Part shown: one piece after another, positions 1-7,048 of the stretch
How positions within the stretch are numbered: the stretch's first letter is position 1
Layout: every line of letters begins with the position of its first letter
Assembly: GCA_945885485.1 (NCBI GenBank)
Contig: CAMCYT010000039.1
Coordinates: 1-15,596, forward strand
Direction of reading: 5' to 3'
Origin: Prosthecobacter debontii
Lineage (GTDB): Bacteria; Verrucomicrobiota; Verrucomicrobiia; Verrucomicrobiales; Akkermansiaceae
Length of the DNA: 15,596 bases
Made by a program: the position numbers and the translations under genes
The notes under the pieces: generated by a model
Told to the model about the DNA's origin: nothing
What the model saw: the letters and a program-made list of their open reading frames with translations, nothing else
Databases searched by the model: none

Positions 1-93
1 TCAGCCTTTGCTGGCATAATCCCAAGCAAGCTTGATGCAAGAAGGTCGCTTTGAATTGATTTCATAGGTTGTGATGTTGTTGCTTGCCTGCAT
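1..93 (-). CDS. possible 30-residue small protein, unknown
   Basis: A complete small reading frame runs from an ATG at 93 down to a TGA at 1-3. The peptide begins MQASNNITTY and ends KLAWDYASKG, with mixed polar and charged residues. It has no signal peptide or membrane segment and no family I recognise. An in-frame TAA sits four codons upstream, so it cannot be extended. There is no Shine-Dalgarno sequence, but neither do the other genes here have one. An AT-rich TATATATA tract at about 108-116 could serve as a -10 element. It would be transcribed away from the Mpv17-like gene. At this length chance is a serious alternative, so this is only a candidate. Confidence 0.22.
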   Translation of the reverse strand: MQASNNITTYEINSKRPSCIKLAWDYASKG

Positions 94-150
94 AATTAGC
101 GCTTACTATATATAACTAAAAAAATGGCTTTGTCGCTCGAAGGGGAATAT

Positions 151-178
151 TGTGACAGCATTGTCACATAAGTGTCAC
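151..178. promoter_or_regulatory. operator-like palindrome TGTGACA-N4-TGTCACA plus extra half-site
   Basis: Positions 151-168 form a perfect inverted repeat, TGTGACA / GCAT / TGTCACA. A third copy of the half-site, TGTCAC, follows at 173-178. It lies 34 to 51 bases upstream of the ATG at 202 and between two divergent starts, a typical place for a dimeric regulator. It resembles a CRP/FNR-type site (TGTGA...TCACA), but the spacer between those pentamers is 8 rather than the usual 6, so assignment to that family is not justified. The regulator is unknown. Confidence 0.45.
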
Positions 179-201
179 GCGTGCTGGATTGCTGATTGTA
201 T

Positions 202-945
202 ATGGTAATTGATGGTCTACAGATGGCCGTGCCAATGGAGAATCCTAATTCCCAAACCCTAAAAGAAGCGCCGTGGAAGGTGGGTTTTCAGGCCGCAAGG
301 GCGAACCTGATCCCGGCTCTGATCGTGCAAGGCATCATGTTGGCATTGGTGTTGGGATATTATTTTTATCCGCCAACCACGCGATGGCTCAATCAACTCG
401 CAGAACTTAAACAAAGCTGGGGATATGGATATTCAGCGTTGTCAGCGGCGATTGCTGGTGGGGTGGTGCCGGAAATCATGCGGGTGTTGTGGTTTCAGAG
501 AGGGCGAGCGGCGAAATCAAATGCTGTGAACCTTCTGTTTACCATTCCGTATTGGGCATGCACTGGGATGACCGTGGATTTGTTTTACCGCATGCAGGCG
601 CAATGGTTTGGCGCTGAGGCGACATTTCAAATCGTCGTTATTAAGGTTATAGTAGATCAGTTTATCTTTAATCCGCTTATCGCGGGACCGAGTGGCGCTT
701 GGTTTTACGATTGGAAGCTCTCGGGATGCAGTTTCCAAAACATCGGTCGATTTTTTAATCTCCGCTATTACCGTGAGGTGATTCTGCCAATTTTATTCGC
801 AACTTGGGGAGTGTGGATCCCGTTGGTGACGATTCTTTACGCGCTCCCGTCTTTGCTGCAAATTCCTTTGTTCGGTTTGGCGTTGGCGATGTGGGTGATC
901 CTTTACACATGGATCAGCGAGCAACGATCACAGCCAAAAAAATAA
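202..945 (+). CDS. polytopic membrane protein, Mpv17/PMP22-like
   Basis: The predicted protein is about 247 residues with several hydrophobic segments (from the ATG at 202: roughly residues 35-55, 76-95, 140-165, 190-215 and 217-238). The C-terminal half carries features of the eukaryotic Mpv17/PMP22 family: a K-x-x-x-D-Q-x-x-x-x-P motif (KVIVDQFIFNP, about residues 148-158), then a W/Y-rich stretch with LP and WIPL, and a terminal W-x-x-x-Y-x-W-I-S. Mpv17 proteins are small organelle membrane proteins proposed to form channels; their role in bacteria is unknown to me. The family call is by motif resemblance only. Starts at TTG 196 and ATG 202, 223 and 235 are all possible; none has a Shine-Dalgarno, and 235 would give a plausible 236-residue protein. 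The gene ends one base from the convergent neighbour. Confidence 0.6.
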   Translation: MVIDGLQMAVPMENPNSQTLKEAPWKVGFQAARANLIPALIVQGIMLALVLGYYFYPPTTRWLNQLAELKQSWGYGYSALSAAIAGGVVPEIMRVLWFQRGRAAKSNAVNLLFTIPYWACTGMTVDLFYRMQAQWFGAEATFQIVVIKVIVDQFIFNPLIAGPSGAWFYDWKLSGCSFQNIGRFFNLRYYREVILPILFATWGVWIPLVTILYALPSLLQIPLFGLALAMWVILYTWISEQRSQPKK

Positions 946-946
946 T

Positions 947-2767
947 CTACTTAGGCCGTGGATCTCCTGTCAGCTCAGAGAGCTTTTCGAGGAGCTTGCG
1001 GTTCTCATCTTTCATGGCATTGTGAGCAATTCGAATTTTATCGTGCTTTTCCCACATCTCCGCTCTCCCTTCGAATTCTCTGCCGAAGCTACGGACTGAA
1101 GCCACTGCCTCCTTGGCTTCTTTTAAGATATCGGAATTACGAGAATCCGTGTATTGCTCCAAATCTCTCAGATCATCGCGCATTTGTTCGTAGAGCACAT
1201 TCAATTTGGAGAGTTGGTTGGAATTAATACCGTAAAAATCTTCATATTTTGCGATCTCGCCAATCACATCAACCTTACGCCAGATTTCTGCAGCAAGTGC
1301 TTCTCTGGTAAGATAGCGAGGTCGCGATACGGATCCGTAGGTGAGGAGAACTTTTGAGGAGAGATGATAAGGTGCTTGAGTAACAATTTCCTGCAAGCGC
1401 TCGCGAACAATTTTATTGTTCAGATAGGTGCCCATCGCTTTGCCTGCAGATGTGTCTTTGATGATTTTGAATTTGCTATAGATTTCTTGGTGTTTTGCGT
1501 CGGATTCTTTGCTCGCAAGGGTGGTGAACTCGTCTAGGGAAGAGGCGACGAGTACTTCGTATTTGAAGAAAAACTCGGGTTTTTCGAGCGCGAGCAGATT
1601 GATAAACATCGGTTCCGCAGAAGCTGGGATAATGAGTCTGCCGCCCGATCCTTCTGCCAACTCCATAAGCGCACGCCAGAAGAAAGCCGGTAGTTTCAAT
1701 TTCCCCGATTGATCAATTTCACCGACCACAATGCCATCTACGGCCACGCCAGTGAGCGCAGCGTTAGCCAGGACGAAGGCTGGACCAGTGATAGCGGAGC
1801 GGTTTTTACGAAATGGATAGGATTTATCCTCATCCATCCGAATGCTGACTCGCCCGCGTTCGGGCAATTGGCCCAAGTATTTCGAAAGCTGATCGCGTAA
1901 GGGTTTTGATATCTCTTCCTGCATTTGCCAATAATCATCTGAATCTCCGGAAACCTGAACGCGGAAGCCCCATTGGTCATTTCCATCATCATCTTTTGGA
2001 TGATTGTTAGATCTCATCTCGACCGGTTCAACCTTATGAACCCAAACCGATTTTTTTTCGTCATACATTTGAAGAACGGTCGAGATTTTGGCGTTATCCA
2101 TCACTATTCCCGCTTTGGGATCATATTTTCGTTTTTCTGTAGGTTTGGGTTCCACCAATTTCGGTAGATCTTCATCTTTCTTTTCTTCAACTTTTGGTTG
2201 CTGCACGACGACTGGAACCTTTTTAAAACTGGCAAGTTCCTCTACCCAACCATTCCATGCTACGTGTTCAGGTTTGCCATTATAACTACTGGCCTGTGGG
2301 TCGGAGGGAAAGAAGTTGGCTACGGTCTCACCGATCAGTGCCGCGAGAATGTTTCCGTCCTGACCTGCTTCTGGTGAAGTGAGCCATTGCAGGCTGTTCC
2401 AGATATGTGATTTATCGCGATCGATCTTTTCTTTATCTGCGTTCTCGGGTTTCGCTCCTTCTATGAGCGCGTTAAGCGTATTCTCCGCTTCGATGTTTTT
2501 CGGATTTAATGCCAGTGCCAGAGCCAATACTTTTGCGACCGCCCGGCGATGTTCCGCGGTTTCGTAGGGACTGGCGCCAGTGAGAGTTGTCAAATCATTC
2601 GACAAGCCGCCTATGGCTTGGTCGCTGATGGGTAGGCGATCGCGGCGAAACGGTGAAAGTTTGCCTGTTGGGGACAAGAATGTATCTGCATTGACCGCTG
2701 TAGTCAGAAGGAGTAAGCAACAAGTGCTGAGTGCTCTGAAGAGCAATTTTCCGGATTTAAAGTTCAT
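947..2767 (-). CDS. secreted protein with degenerate Lon-type (S16) protease-like domain
   Basis: From the ATG at 2767 the protein has 606 residues and a clear signal peptide (hydrophobic LSTCCLLLLTTAVNA, cut about residue 27). A longer frame starts at 2815, but its extra 16 residues would bury the signal, so 2767 is preferred. Order of parts: a helical region (about 65-190); a charged Pro/Lys/Glu linker (about 185-220); a region at about 305-420 resembling the Lon S16 domain, with an S-A-x-T run, ALTG, VVGEI, G-K-L-K-L-P and RLIIP spaced as in Lon; then a charged, probably coiled-coil tail (about 490-595). By my alignment the serine (about 324) may be kept, but the catalytic lysine position is Leu, with Arg two residues before. 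It may be a non-catalytic, possibly chaperone-like or peptide-binding protein; this is inference. No substrate can be named. Confidence 0.7.
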   Translation of the reverse strand: MNFKSGKLLFRALSTCCLLLLTTAVNADTFLSPTGKLSPFRRDRLPISDQAIGGLSNDLTTLTGASPYETAEHRRAVAKVLALALALNPKNIEAENTLNALIEGAKPENADKEKIDRDKSHIWNSLQWLTSPEAGQDGNILAALIGETVANFFPSDPQASSYNGKPEHVAWNGWVEELASFKKVPVVVQQPKVEEKKDEDLPKLVEPKPTEKRKYDPKAGIVMDNAKISTVLQMYDEKKSVWVHKVEPVEMRSNNHPKDDDGNDQWGFRVQVSGDSDDYWQMQEEISKPLRDQLSKYLGQLPERGRVSIRMDEDKSYPFRKNRSAITGPAFVLANAALTGVAVDGIVVGEIDQSGKLKLPAFFWRALMELAEGSGGRLIIPASAEPMFINLLALEKPEFFFKYEVLVASSLDEFTTLASKESDAKHQEIYSKFKIIKDTSAGKAMGTYLNNKIVRERLQEIVTQAPYHLSSKVLLTYGSVSRPRYLTREALAAEIWRKVDVIGEIAKYEDFYGINSNQLSKLNVLYEQMRDDLRDLEQYTDSRNSDILKEAKEAVASVRSFGREFEGRAEMWEKHDKIRIAHNAMKDENRKLLEKLSELTGDPRPK

Positions 2768-2789
2768 ACGGCTATTACATGTATGAACT
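2761..2789. promoter_or_regulatory. perfect 9-bp inverted repeat containing the start codon of the S16-like gene
   Basis: AGTTCATAC (2761-2769) and GTATGAACT (2781-2789) are exact reverse complements separated by 11 bases. Read as minus-strand mRNA, the second arm contains the AUG of the gene starting at 2767, so a hairpin would hide the start codon. The loop holds an AUG-UAA start-stop pair. As DNA it could instead be an operator shared with the divergent thioesterase gene at 2851. On the plus strand the repeat is followed by a run of T, but no plus-strand gene ends here, so a terminator is less likely. Confidence 0.5.
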
Positions 2790-2850
2790 TTTTTGATAAA
2801 TTCACAAGAGAACATTGCAGATCCACATCATTTTTTGAAACCCTCTTGGC

Positions 2851-3255
2851 ATGGCTGAATCTGATACCGAAGTGGTGACGCGTGAGGAAGTGATGTTTTT
2901 CGATACCGATTGTGGCGGAGTGGTTCATAATTTGGCCTATTTGCGAATGATCGAGACTTGCCGGACACGGCTGGCCGCCAAACTGGGAATGGAGCTCCGA
3001 GAAATGTCGGAAACCCAGATTTTTCCGGTGCTAACGCGCACGGAAGTGGATTACCGCAGGCCGGCCAAACTGGGTGATTGGATCGTGATTCGCGGTTGGC
3101 TGGGCGAGGCTAGCACAGCGAGGTTCTGGTGTGAGTTTGAGATGCGCCGCGAGGCGGATAACGAATTGCTCGTCACTGCTAAGCAATCACTAGCACTTGT
3201 CAAAATGCCGGAGGGGAAGCCGCTACGGCTAAATTTCAGAGGCCTAAAATCCTAG
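2851..3255 (+). CDS. acyl-CoA thioesterase, 4HBT/YbgC hotdog family
   Basis: The 134-residue protein has the length and pattern of a single hotdog-fold thioesterase, which hydrolyses acyl-CoA (or acyl-ACP) thioesters in the cytoplasm, usually as a tetramer. The N-terminal signature FFDTDCGGVV (residues 16-25), followed by AYLRMIETCR, matches the YbgC active-site segment Y-x-D-T-D-x-x-G-V-V; Asp20 or its neighbour Asp18 is the expected catalytic acid. The usual VVYH is VVHN here, as in some other family members. The later VDYRRPAKLGD (66-76) is the conserved strand motif preceding the central sheet. No signal peptide is visible. The start is the ATG at 2851; no Shine-Dalgarno precedes it. It ends 9 bases from the convergent kinase gene. 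The exact acyl substrate cannot be read from the sequence. Confidence 0.85.
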   Translation: MAESDTEVVTREEVMFFDTDCGGVVHNLAYLRMIETCRTRLAAKLGMELREMSETQIFPVLTRTEVDYRRPAKLGDWIVIRGWLGEASTARFWCEFEMRREADNELLVTAKQSLALVKMPEGKPLRLNFRGLKS

Positions 3256-3264
3256 GCGTCAGCC

Positions 3265-4965
3265 TCACAGATCCATCAGAAACGCGTAATATCCCGGCTC
3301 CGATTTTAATCTCTTTATCTCTTTTTCAAGCAGGCGGATTGCAACCTTGTCCTTAGAATCGCGGTAGCGTTCAATTTGTTTATCCAGGCCCTTGATGTAT
3401 GAGGATTGCTCGCTCGCGAGTAATTTATTAAAGCGGGAGCTCACCTTTACTTGGGCGGCTTGATACCTCGTAAAAGCGCCTTGGACGGAAGAAATATTGG
3501 CAAGCGAGGCAGGCAAGGAATCGTTCAGCACGTAATTTTCACTTCTCAACTTCTCCATGGTCGATGCCAAATCCGCTACTGCTGTTGTTACCGAGCTGGC
3601 TCCCGCGGCGGTGATGGCTTGCTTAGCTTGCGTCTCGAAATTTTGGGCATAGGTTTCGCTTTCTTCACGGTATGTATCCAAATCATCTTTAAGGCGATCT
3701 TTCATGATGCCTTCAACACGCGCAAAAAATGCATCTACATCATCGATTGGCTTAACGCCTTCTTGTGCCACCGTTTTTCTGCGTGCGGGTTTCTGATCGA
3801 CCACCTGATCGGTCGGCTGATCGGTCGGCTGATCAACTGCCTGATCTGTCGGCTGATCAGCCGACTTAGGTGCGTTTTGAGCTCCGTGAGCTAGGTTCGT
3901 TTCGATTTGATCGTGAGCTCCCTCAATGGCCTCAATGGCAGCCTTGTTGGGCTTGATCATGAAAAAATAAATAGCAGCGATCACTCCGATCAATATCAGG
4001 ATGACAAATAAGGATCCATATGATGATTTGCTTTTACGAATCACTCGGTGGTGAGACGTAGGGCGATGCTTAGGACGAGGTGCCGGGCGAACGATATTCT
4101 TATTTGAAGTAGCGGCAGGCTGCGGACTGCTCGGAGCGGCTAGAATTTTTTCTAGATCTGCTGCCAACTCATCGGCGGATTCATGGCGAGCAGCGGGGTT
4201 TGGATCGATCGCCCGTTGGATAACGCTGCGCAGTTTAGAATTGGTAGCAGCAGGCAGCTCGGCCAGAAGATTAACCCCATTCGGTGTTATTCCGGTTAAC
4301 ATTTCGTGCAGCATGATCCCAACAGAAAAAATATCAGCTCGATGATCGAAAGTATGGGGGGGAGCAATCACTTCTGGTGCAGTGTAGCCTGGAGTTCCAA
4401 AAATTTGTTCCCCTTCCTGTATTTGTGTTCCTAACACACTTGCCAAACCGAAGTCGCCAATTTTAGGGTTAGCAGCAGAATCTATCAGAATGTTGCTCGG
4501 TTTGATATCGCGATGAAGGACGCCATATTCATGGGCGTGTGCAAGACCGCGACAGACATTGATCACCATTTTCAGTGCGTCGTCTTGATGGACGACGCGT
4601 CCGTGACTGACGGAATACAATGAGCTACCCGGAACATATTCCATGACGATGTAAAGCAGTCCCCCGACATCACCGAAATCATAGACCACGATCAAGTTTG
4701 GATGATTCAGTTTGGCCATGGATTTGGCTTCTGCCGCGAAGCTGACGCGGAAATCTTTATCTTGAGAAAACTCTCTGGGTAAAATTTTGATCGCTACATC
4801 ACGATCGAGCGAGCGTTGATTTGCGTGATATACCGCACCCATTCCACCGCAGGCAATCAGGCTGTAAATATCATAGTTGGGGAAAAGACCTGCCACTTCT
4901 TGGAGGCTCGGCGCCTGAAATGTCGCGTGAGAAACATGCTCAGGTTCTGTTGCGGATAAGGTCAT
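3265..4965 (-). CDS. transmembrane serine/threonine protein kinase
   Basis: This 566-residue protein starts with a complete Hanks-type kinase domain (about 31-275). Visible landmarks are the glycine loop CGGMGAVY (39-46), the VAIK lysine (60), the alpha-C glutamate (79), HRDIKPSN (151-158), DFG (171-173) and APE (196-198), so it should be active. A basic, proline-rich juxtamembrane stretch (about 285-315) leads to one membrane segment (about 318-337). The C-terminal part, probably outside the membrane, has a DQxx tetrapeptide repeat (369-391) and then a helical region rich in charged residues (about 405-566) with no recognised sensor fold. It probably senses a periplasmic or envelope signal and phosphorylates cytoplasmic proteins; the target is unknown. 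It lies 110 bases downstream of the DUF1080 gene on the same strand, so co-transcription is possible but not shown. Confidence 0.93.
   Translation of the reverse strand: MTLSATEPEHVSHATFQAPSLQEVAGLFPNYDIYSLIACGGMGAVYHANQRSLDRDVAIKILPREFSQDKDFRVSFAAEAKSMAKLNHPNLIVVYDFGDVGGLLYIVMEYVPGSSLYSVSHGRVVHQDDALKMVINVCRGLAHAHEYGVLHRDIKPSNILIDSAANPKIGDFGLASVLGTQIQEGEQIFGTPGYTAPEVIAPPHTFDHRADIFSVGIMLHEMLTGITPNGVNLLAELPAATNSKLRSVIQRAIDPNPAARHESADELAADLEKILAAPSSPQPAATSNKNIVRPAPRPKHRPTSHHRVIRKSKSSYGSLFVILILIGVIAAIYFFMIKPNKAAIEAIEGAHDQIETNLAHGAQNAPKSADQPTDQAVDQPTDQPTDQVVDQKPARRKTVAQEGVKPIDDVDAFFARVEGIMKDRLKDDLDTYREESETYAQNFETQAKQAITAAGASSVTTAVADLASTMEKLRSENYVLNDSLPASLANISSVQGAFTRYQAAQVKVSSRFNKLLASEQSSYIKGLDKQIERYRDSKDKVAIRLLEKEIKRLKSEPGYYAFLMDL
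3793..3861. repeat. in-gene minisatellite, 12-base unit with GATC, encoding DQ-x-x repeats
   Basis: Inside the kinase gene, imperfect tandem copies of a roughly 12-base unit (CTGATCGGTCGG-like on the plus strand) encode alternating DQPT, DQAV and DQVV units just after the membrane segment. GATC occurs six times at near-regular spacing. Units of 12 bases keep the frame when copies are gained or lost, so the length of this linker may vary between strains. Confidence 0.75.
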
Positions 4966-5075
4966 AAATAAGTAAAATAATAATACGGCTCGGGTAGATC
5001 GCTGATGAAAATTGTTTACTGTGTGAAGTGATTAGGCCTTAATAATTACTGATGAGACAGCCAAATGTTAGGACT

Positions 5076-5783
5076 TCATTCTAAATTTAATTCCTTGATC
5101 CAGATATTGCGGTAGCTCACTGGGTTTTCGTGGCCTTGTAACTTGATGACTCCGGGTTCTGGCCCTTCTTTCTGGCCTGCCCCGGTTTTTTTAGGGATCG
5201 CGAAGTCATCATGAATCAGGACTCCGTTGTGATAGACCGTAATCCTTGCGTCCCCAGTTTTGGTTTCACCATCAAAACGTGCGGAGCGGAACGCGATGTC
5301 GTAGGTCTGCCACTCACCCGCTTTTTTACTCACTAGCTGGTCCGGCTTTTTGATTTTGTAAATGCTGCCGGCGTAGGTGGGTTTGTAATCTTCTGCAGAA
5401 ATGCCGAACGAGTTGAGAATCTGCACTTCGTAGCGCTGTTGAATATAGATTCCGGAGTTTCCGTTTTGCTCAGGATTTTTTGAATTGGGCACATCGTTTA
5501 CATTGAACTCCACATGCATTTGGAAATCCCGATACGGTGTCTTAGTCACGACACTGTCCCACTTTGGCGAGGCTACCAGCACTCCTTCTTTGAAGACCCA
5601 AAGGCTGACGCTTTTGTCTGCTGGTACGAAATGATGCTCGGTTTCTCCTAGCAACTGGACAGCACCCTCAGGACGTTTCAAATCATTGATATCAATGATG
5701 CCACTGGTGGTTTTCTTACTGTCATCCGCTAGCGCTGTTGCGCAGATCAGAAGTGTGACACATAAAGATAAATAGGAGTGCAT
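5076..5783 (-). CDS. secreted DUF1080 (3-keto-disaccharide hydrolase-like) protein
   Basis: The protein has 235 residues, with a signal peptide (LSLCVTLLICATALA, cut after about residue 19). The rest is one jelly-roll domain of the DUF1080 family (PF06439, named for 3-keto-disaccharide hydrolase). Hallmarks are GNSGIYIQQRYEVQILNSFG (108-127), the central GEWQTYDI (156-163), and the C-terminal PGVIKLQGHENPVSYRNIWI (210-229). These domains are concanavalin/LamG-like and are very common in Verrucomicrobia and Planctomycetes, where they are linked to sugar breakdown; some members act on 3-keto-glycosides. The substrate here is unknown. It follows the SGNH hydrolase gene by 58 bases on the same strand, suggesting a two-gene unit for extracellular or periplasmic carbohydrate work. 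No Shine-Dalgarno precedes its ATG. Confidence 0.9.
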   Translation of the reverse strand: MHSYLSLCVTLLICATALADDSKKTTSGIIDINDLKRPEGAVQLLGETEHHFVPADKSVSLWVFKEGVLVASPKWDSVVTKTPYRDFQMHVEFNVNDVPNSKNPEQNGNSGIYIQQRYEVQILNSFGISAEDYKPTYAGSIYKIKKPDQLVSKKAGEWQTYDIAFRSARFDGETKTGDARITVYHNGVLIHDDFAIPKKTGAGQKEGPEPGVIKLQGHENPVSYRNIWIKELNLE

Positions 5784-5841
5784 ACGGTCGGATCTGATAT
5801 TAAAATTCGATATTTAAATGCTAATAAGGATTTTTAAAAAA

Positions 5842-6849
5842 TTATTTTTTCTTCACGCTCAAGCCCTTCTTAACTGCATCTGCCACCGCTTCGCCGAGCA
5901 AGTCTTGCTCAGGTTTCTGATAAAAATGCACGTCAATTCCTTGTCTCCACTGATCGAAAACTATCCATTGACTCGTAACTCCATGCAAATCGTTAATCAA
6001 AATCTCAGGGTGACGCTGCATCACTTCAGCCGCAGCTTGATTAAATAAGATTTCAGCCCCTTTACGCCGAGCGTATTGGCTCTTATTATCTTGGGGCACG
6101 GGGGTGGTCGAACACCAGATCAGGGTCGCGCCCGTTTTCTTTAAAATCGCGATCTCCTTTTCCAAGCTCTCTTTGTAAACCTCAAGCGGCACGGCGTAAT
6201 CGCCAAAGGAATCGGTCTTTTTATCATAAGTTTGCTTGAGATCATGCAGGCCGTGATTGAATTGGATGACATCCCAGTGCAGGCCTTTTTGTTGGTAATC
6301 GCCCAGCCAAAGCTCGGCATTGCTTACCCCGTGCACGCTTGAAAATGAATTGCCTTCGTTGCGGTGGTAATTGGCGACCCCTTTCAGGGCCACCTTCGCC
6401 GCTTCATGATAATTCATGCTGATCGAGTCACCGATCACCAAAACCCGAGGTAAATTTGGATCGTCCGTCGCCCGCGGGTCCTCGAGAGCGGTGACTTGCA
6501 TACTCTGAACAACGAAACGATCCCCTTCTTGCGCGCCCTGCAGCATCGCTTGCCAAAATCCTTTTGCCAGCGCCGTGACTTCAATACGCTCCGTTCTAAT
6601 AATCTCGGACTTCGCATTTTTAGTCACAGCGGAGATCTCGGTTTTTTCGTTCCAACATACCGTGAATCGAGATTTCCCGATGTCAGTCTTCGGATCGTAT
6701 TCGGTTTGTTTAAGCAACTCAAAGGTTTGGGCCTTGAGATCGACCTTGAAAATATTTCCCGTCGCGCCGTTCAGCCCTGGCAAAACTTCGGCGAAAGCGA
6801 TGTTGATGAATGAAGCTGCTGCCATCGCTGCATAGATAAGGTTTTTCAT
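5842..6849 (-). CDS. secreted SGNH/GDSL-type hydrolase
   Basis: This 335-residue protein has a signal peptide (cut after AFA, residue 20) and a roughly 110-residue N-terminal region of likely beta structure. The SGNH hydrolase domain starts at about 134. The nucleophile block reads VLVIGDSIS (137-144, Ser142). The glycine and asparagine blocks are probably GNSFSS (166-171) and the FNHGLHD segment (197-203). The catalytic Asp-x-His is D306-V-H308 in GIDVHF. All catalytic elements therefore seem present. Such enzymes commonly remove acetyl or other ester groups from polysaccharides; the precise ester is not readable. It is the first gene of a possible minus-strand unit with the DUF1080 gene (58-base gap). 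Its upstream region (6850-7048) is shared with the divergent gene at 7049. Confidence 0.88.
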   Translation of the reverse strand: MKNLIYAAMAAASFINIAFAEVLPGLNGATGNIFKVDLKAQTFELLKQTEYDPKTDIGKSRFTVCWNEKTEISAVTKNAKSEIIRTERIEVTALAKGFWQAMLQGAQEGDRFVVQSMQVTALEDPRATDDPNLPRVLVIGDSISMNYHEAAKVALKGVANYHRNEGNSFSSVHGVSNAELWLGDYQQKGLHWDVIQFNHGLHDLKQTYDKKTDSFGDYAVPLEVYKESLEKEIAILKKTGATLIWCSTTPVPQDNKSQYARRKGAEILFNQAAAEVMQRHPEILINDLHGVTSQWIVFDQWRQGIDVHFYQKPEQDLLGEAVADAVKKGLSVKKK

Positions 6850-7048
6850 AAATGGAGTGCACTATGTCTAAGGGGATAAAAGCGCTATGGTAAGTATTAA
6901 AGTTCTGACAGCCTGACTAATGTTCACCCAAGTTGGATATCTCATTTTTGGCTCAATTGGAATGACTCGTGCTAAAACACCGAATATCGATGGCTTGGTC
7001 AAATCGATGACTTGACGTGCCCACCCGATCAATCAAAAGATCTCTTTC
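6850..7048. promoter_or_regulatory. divergent intergenic region with a near-perfect direct repeat
   Basis: This 199-base stretch separates the SGNH gene (minus) from the acidic hypothetical gene (plus) and must hold both promoters. A 12-base direct repeat, ATCGATGGCTTG at 6986-6997 and ATCGATGACTTG at 7003-7014, matches at 11 of 12 positions with a 17-base period, so a regulator could bind both on nearly the same DNA side. No confident -35/-10 pair and no small gene was found. Confidence 0.35.

Noticed and set aside
151..168. Classical CRP site
   Set aside because: The spacing between TGTGA and TCACA is 8, not 6, so it is kept only as an unassigned operator-like palindrome.
2761..2795. Terminator for a plus-strand transcript (hairpin followed by T-run)
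   Set aside because: No plus-strand gene ends nearby; the convergent transcript from the left would have to cross an 1800-base opposing gene.
2767..2815. Longer start (ATG 2815) for the S16-like gene
   Set aside because: It would put 16 polar and odd residues in front of a well-formed signal peptide, and it runs through the inverted repeat; the ATG at 2767 gives a standard secreted protein.
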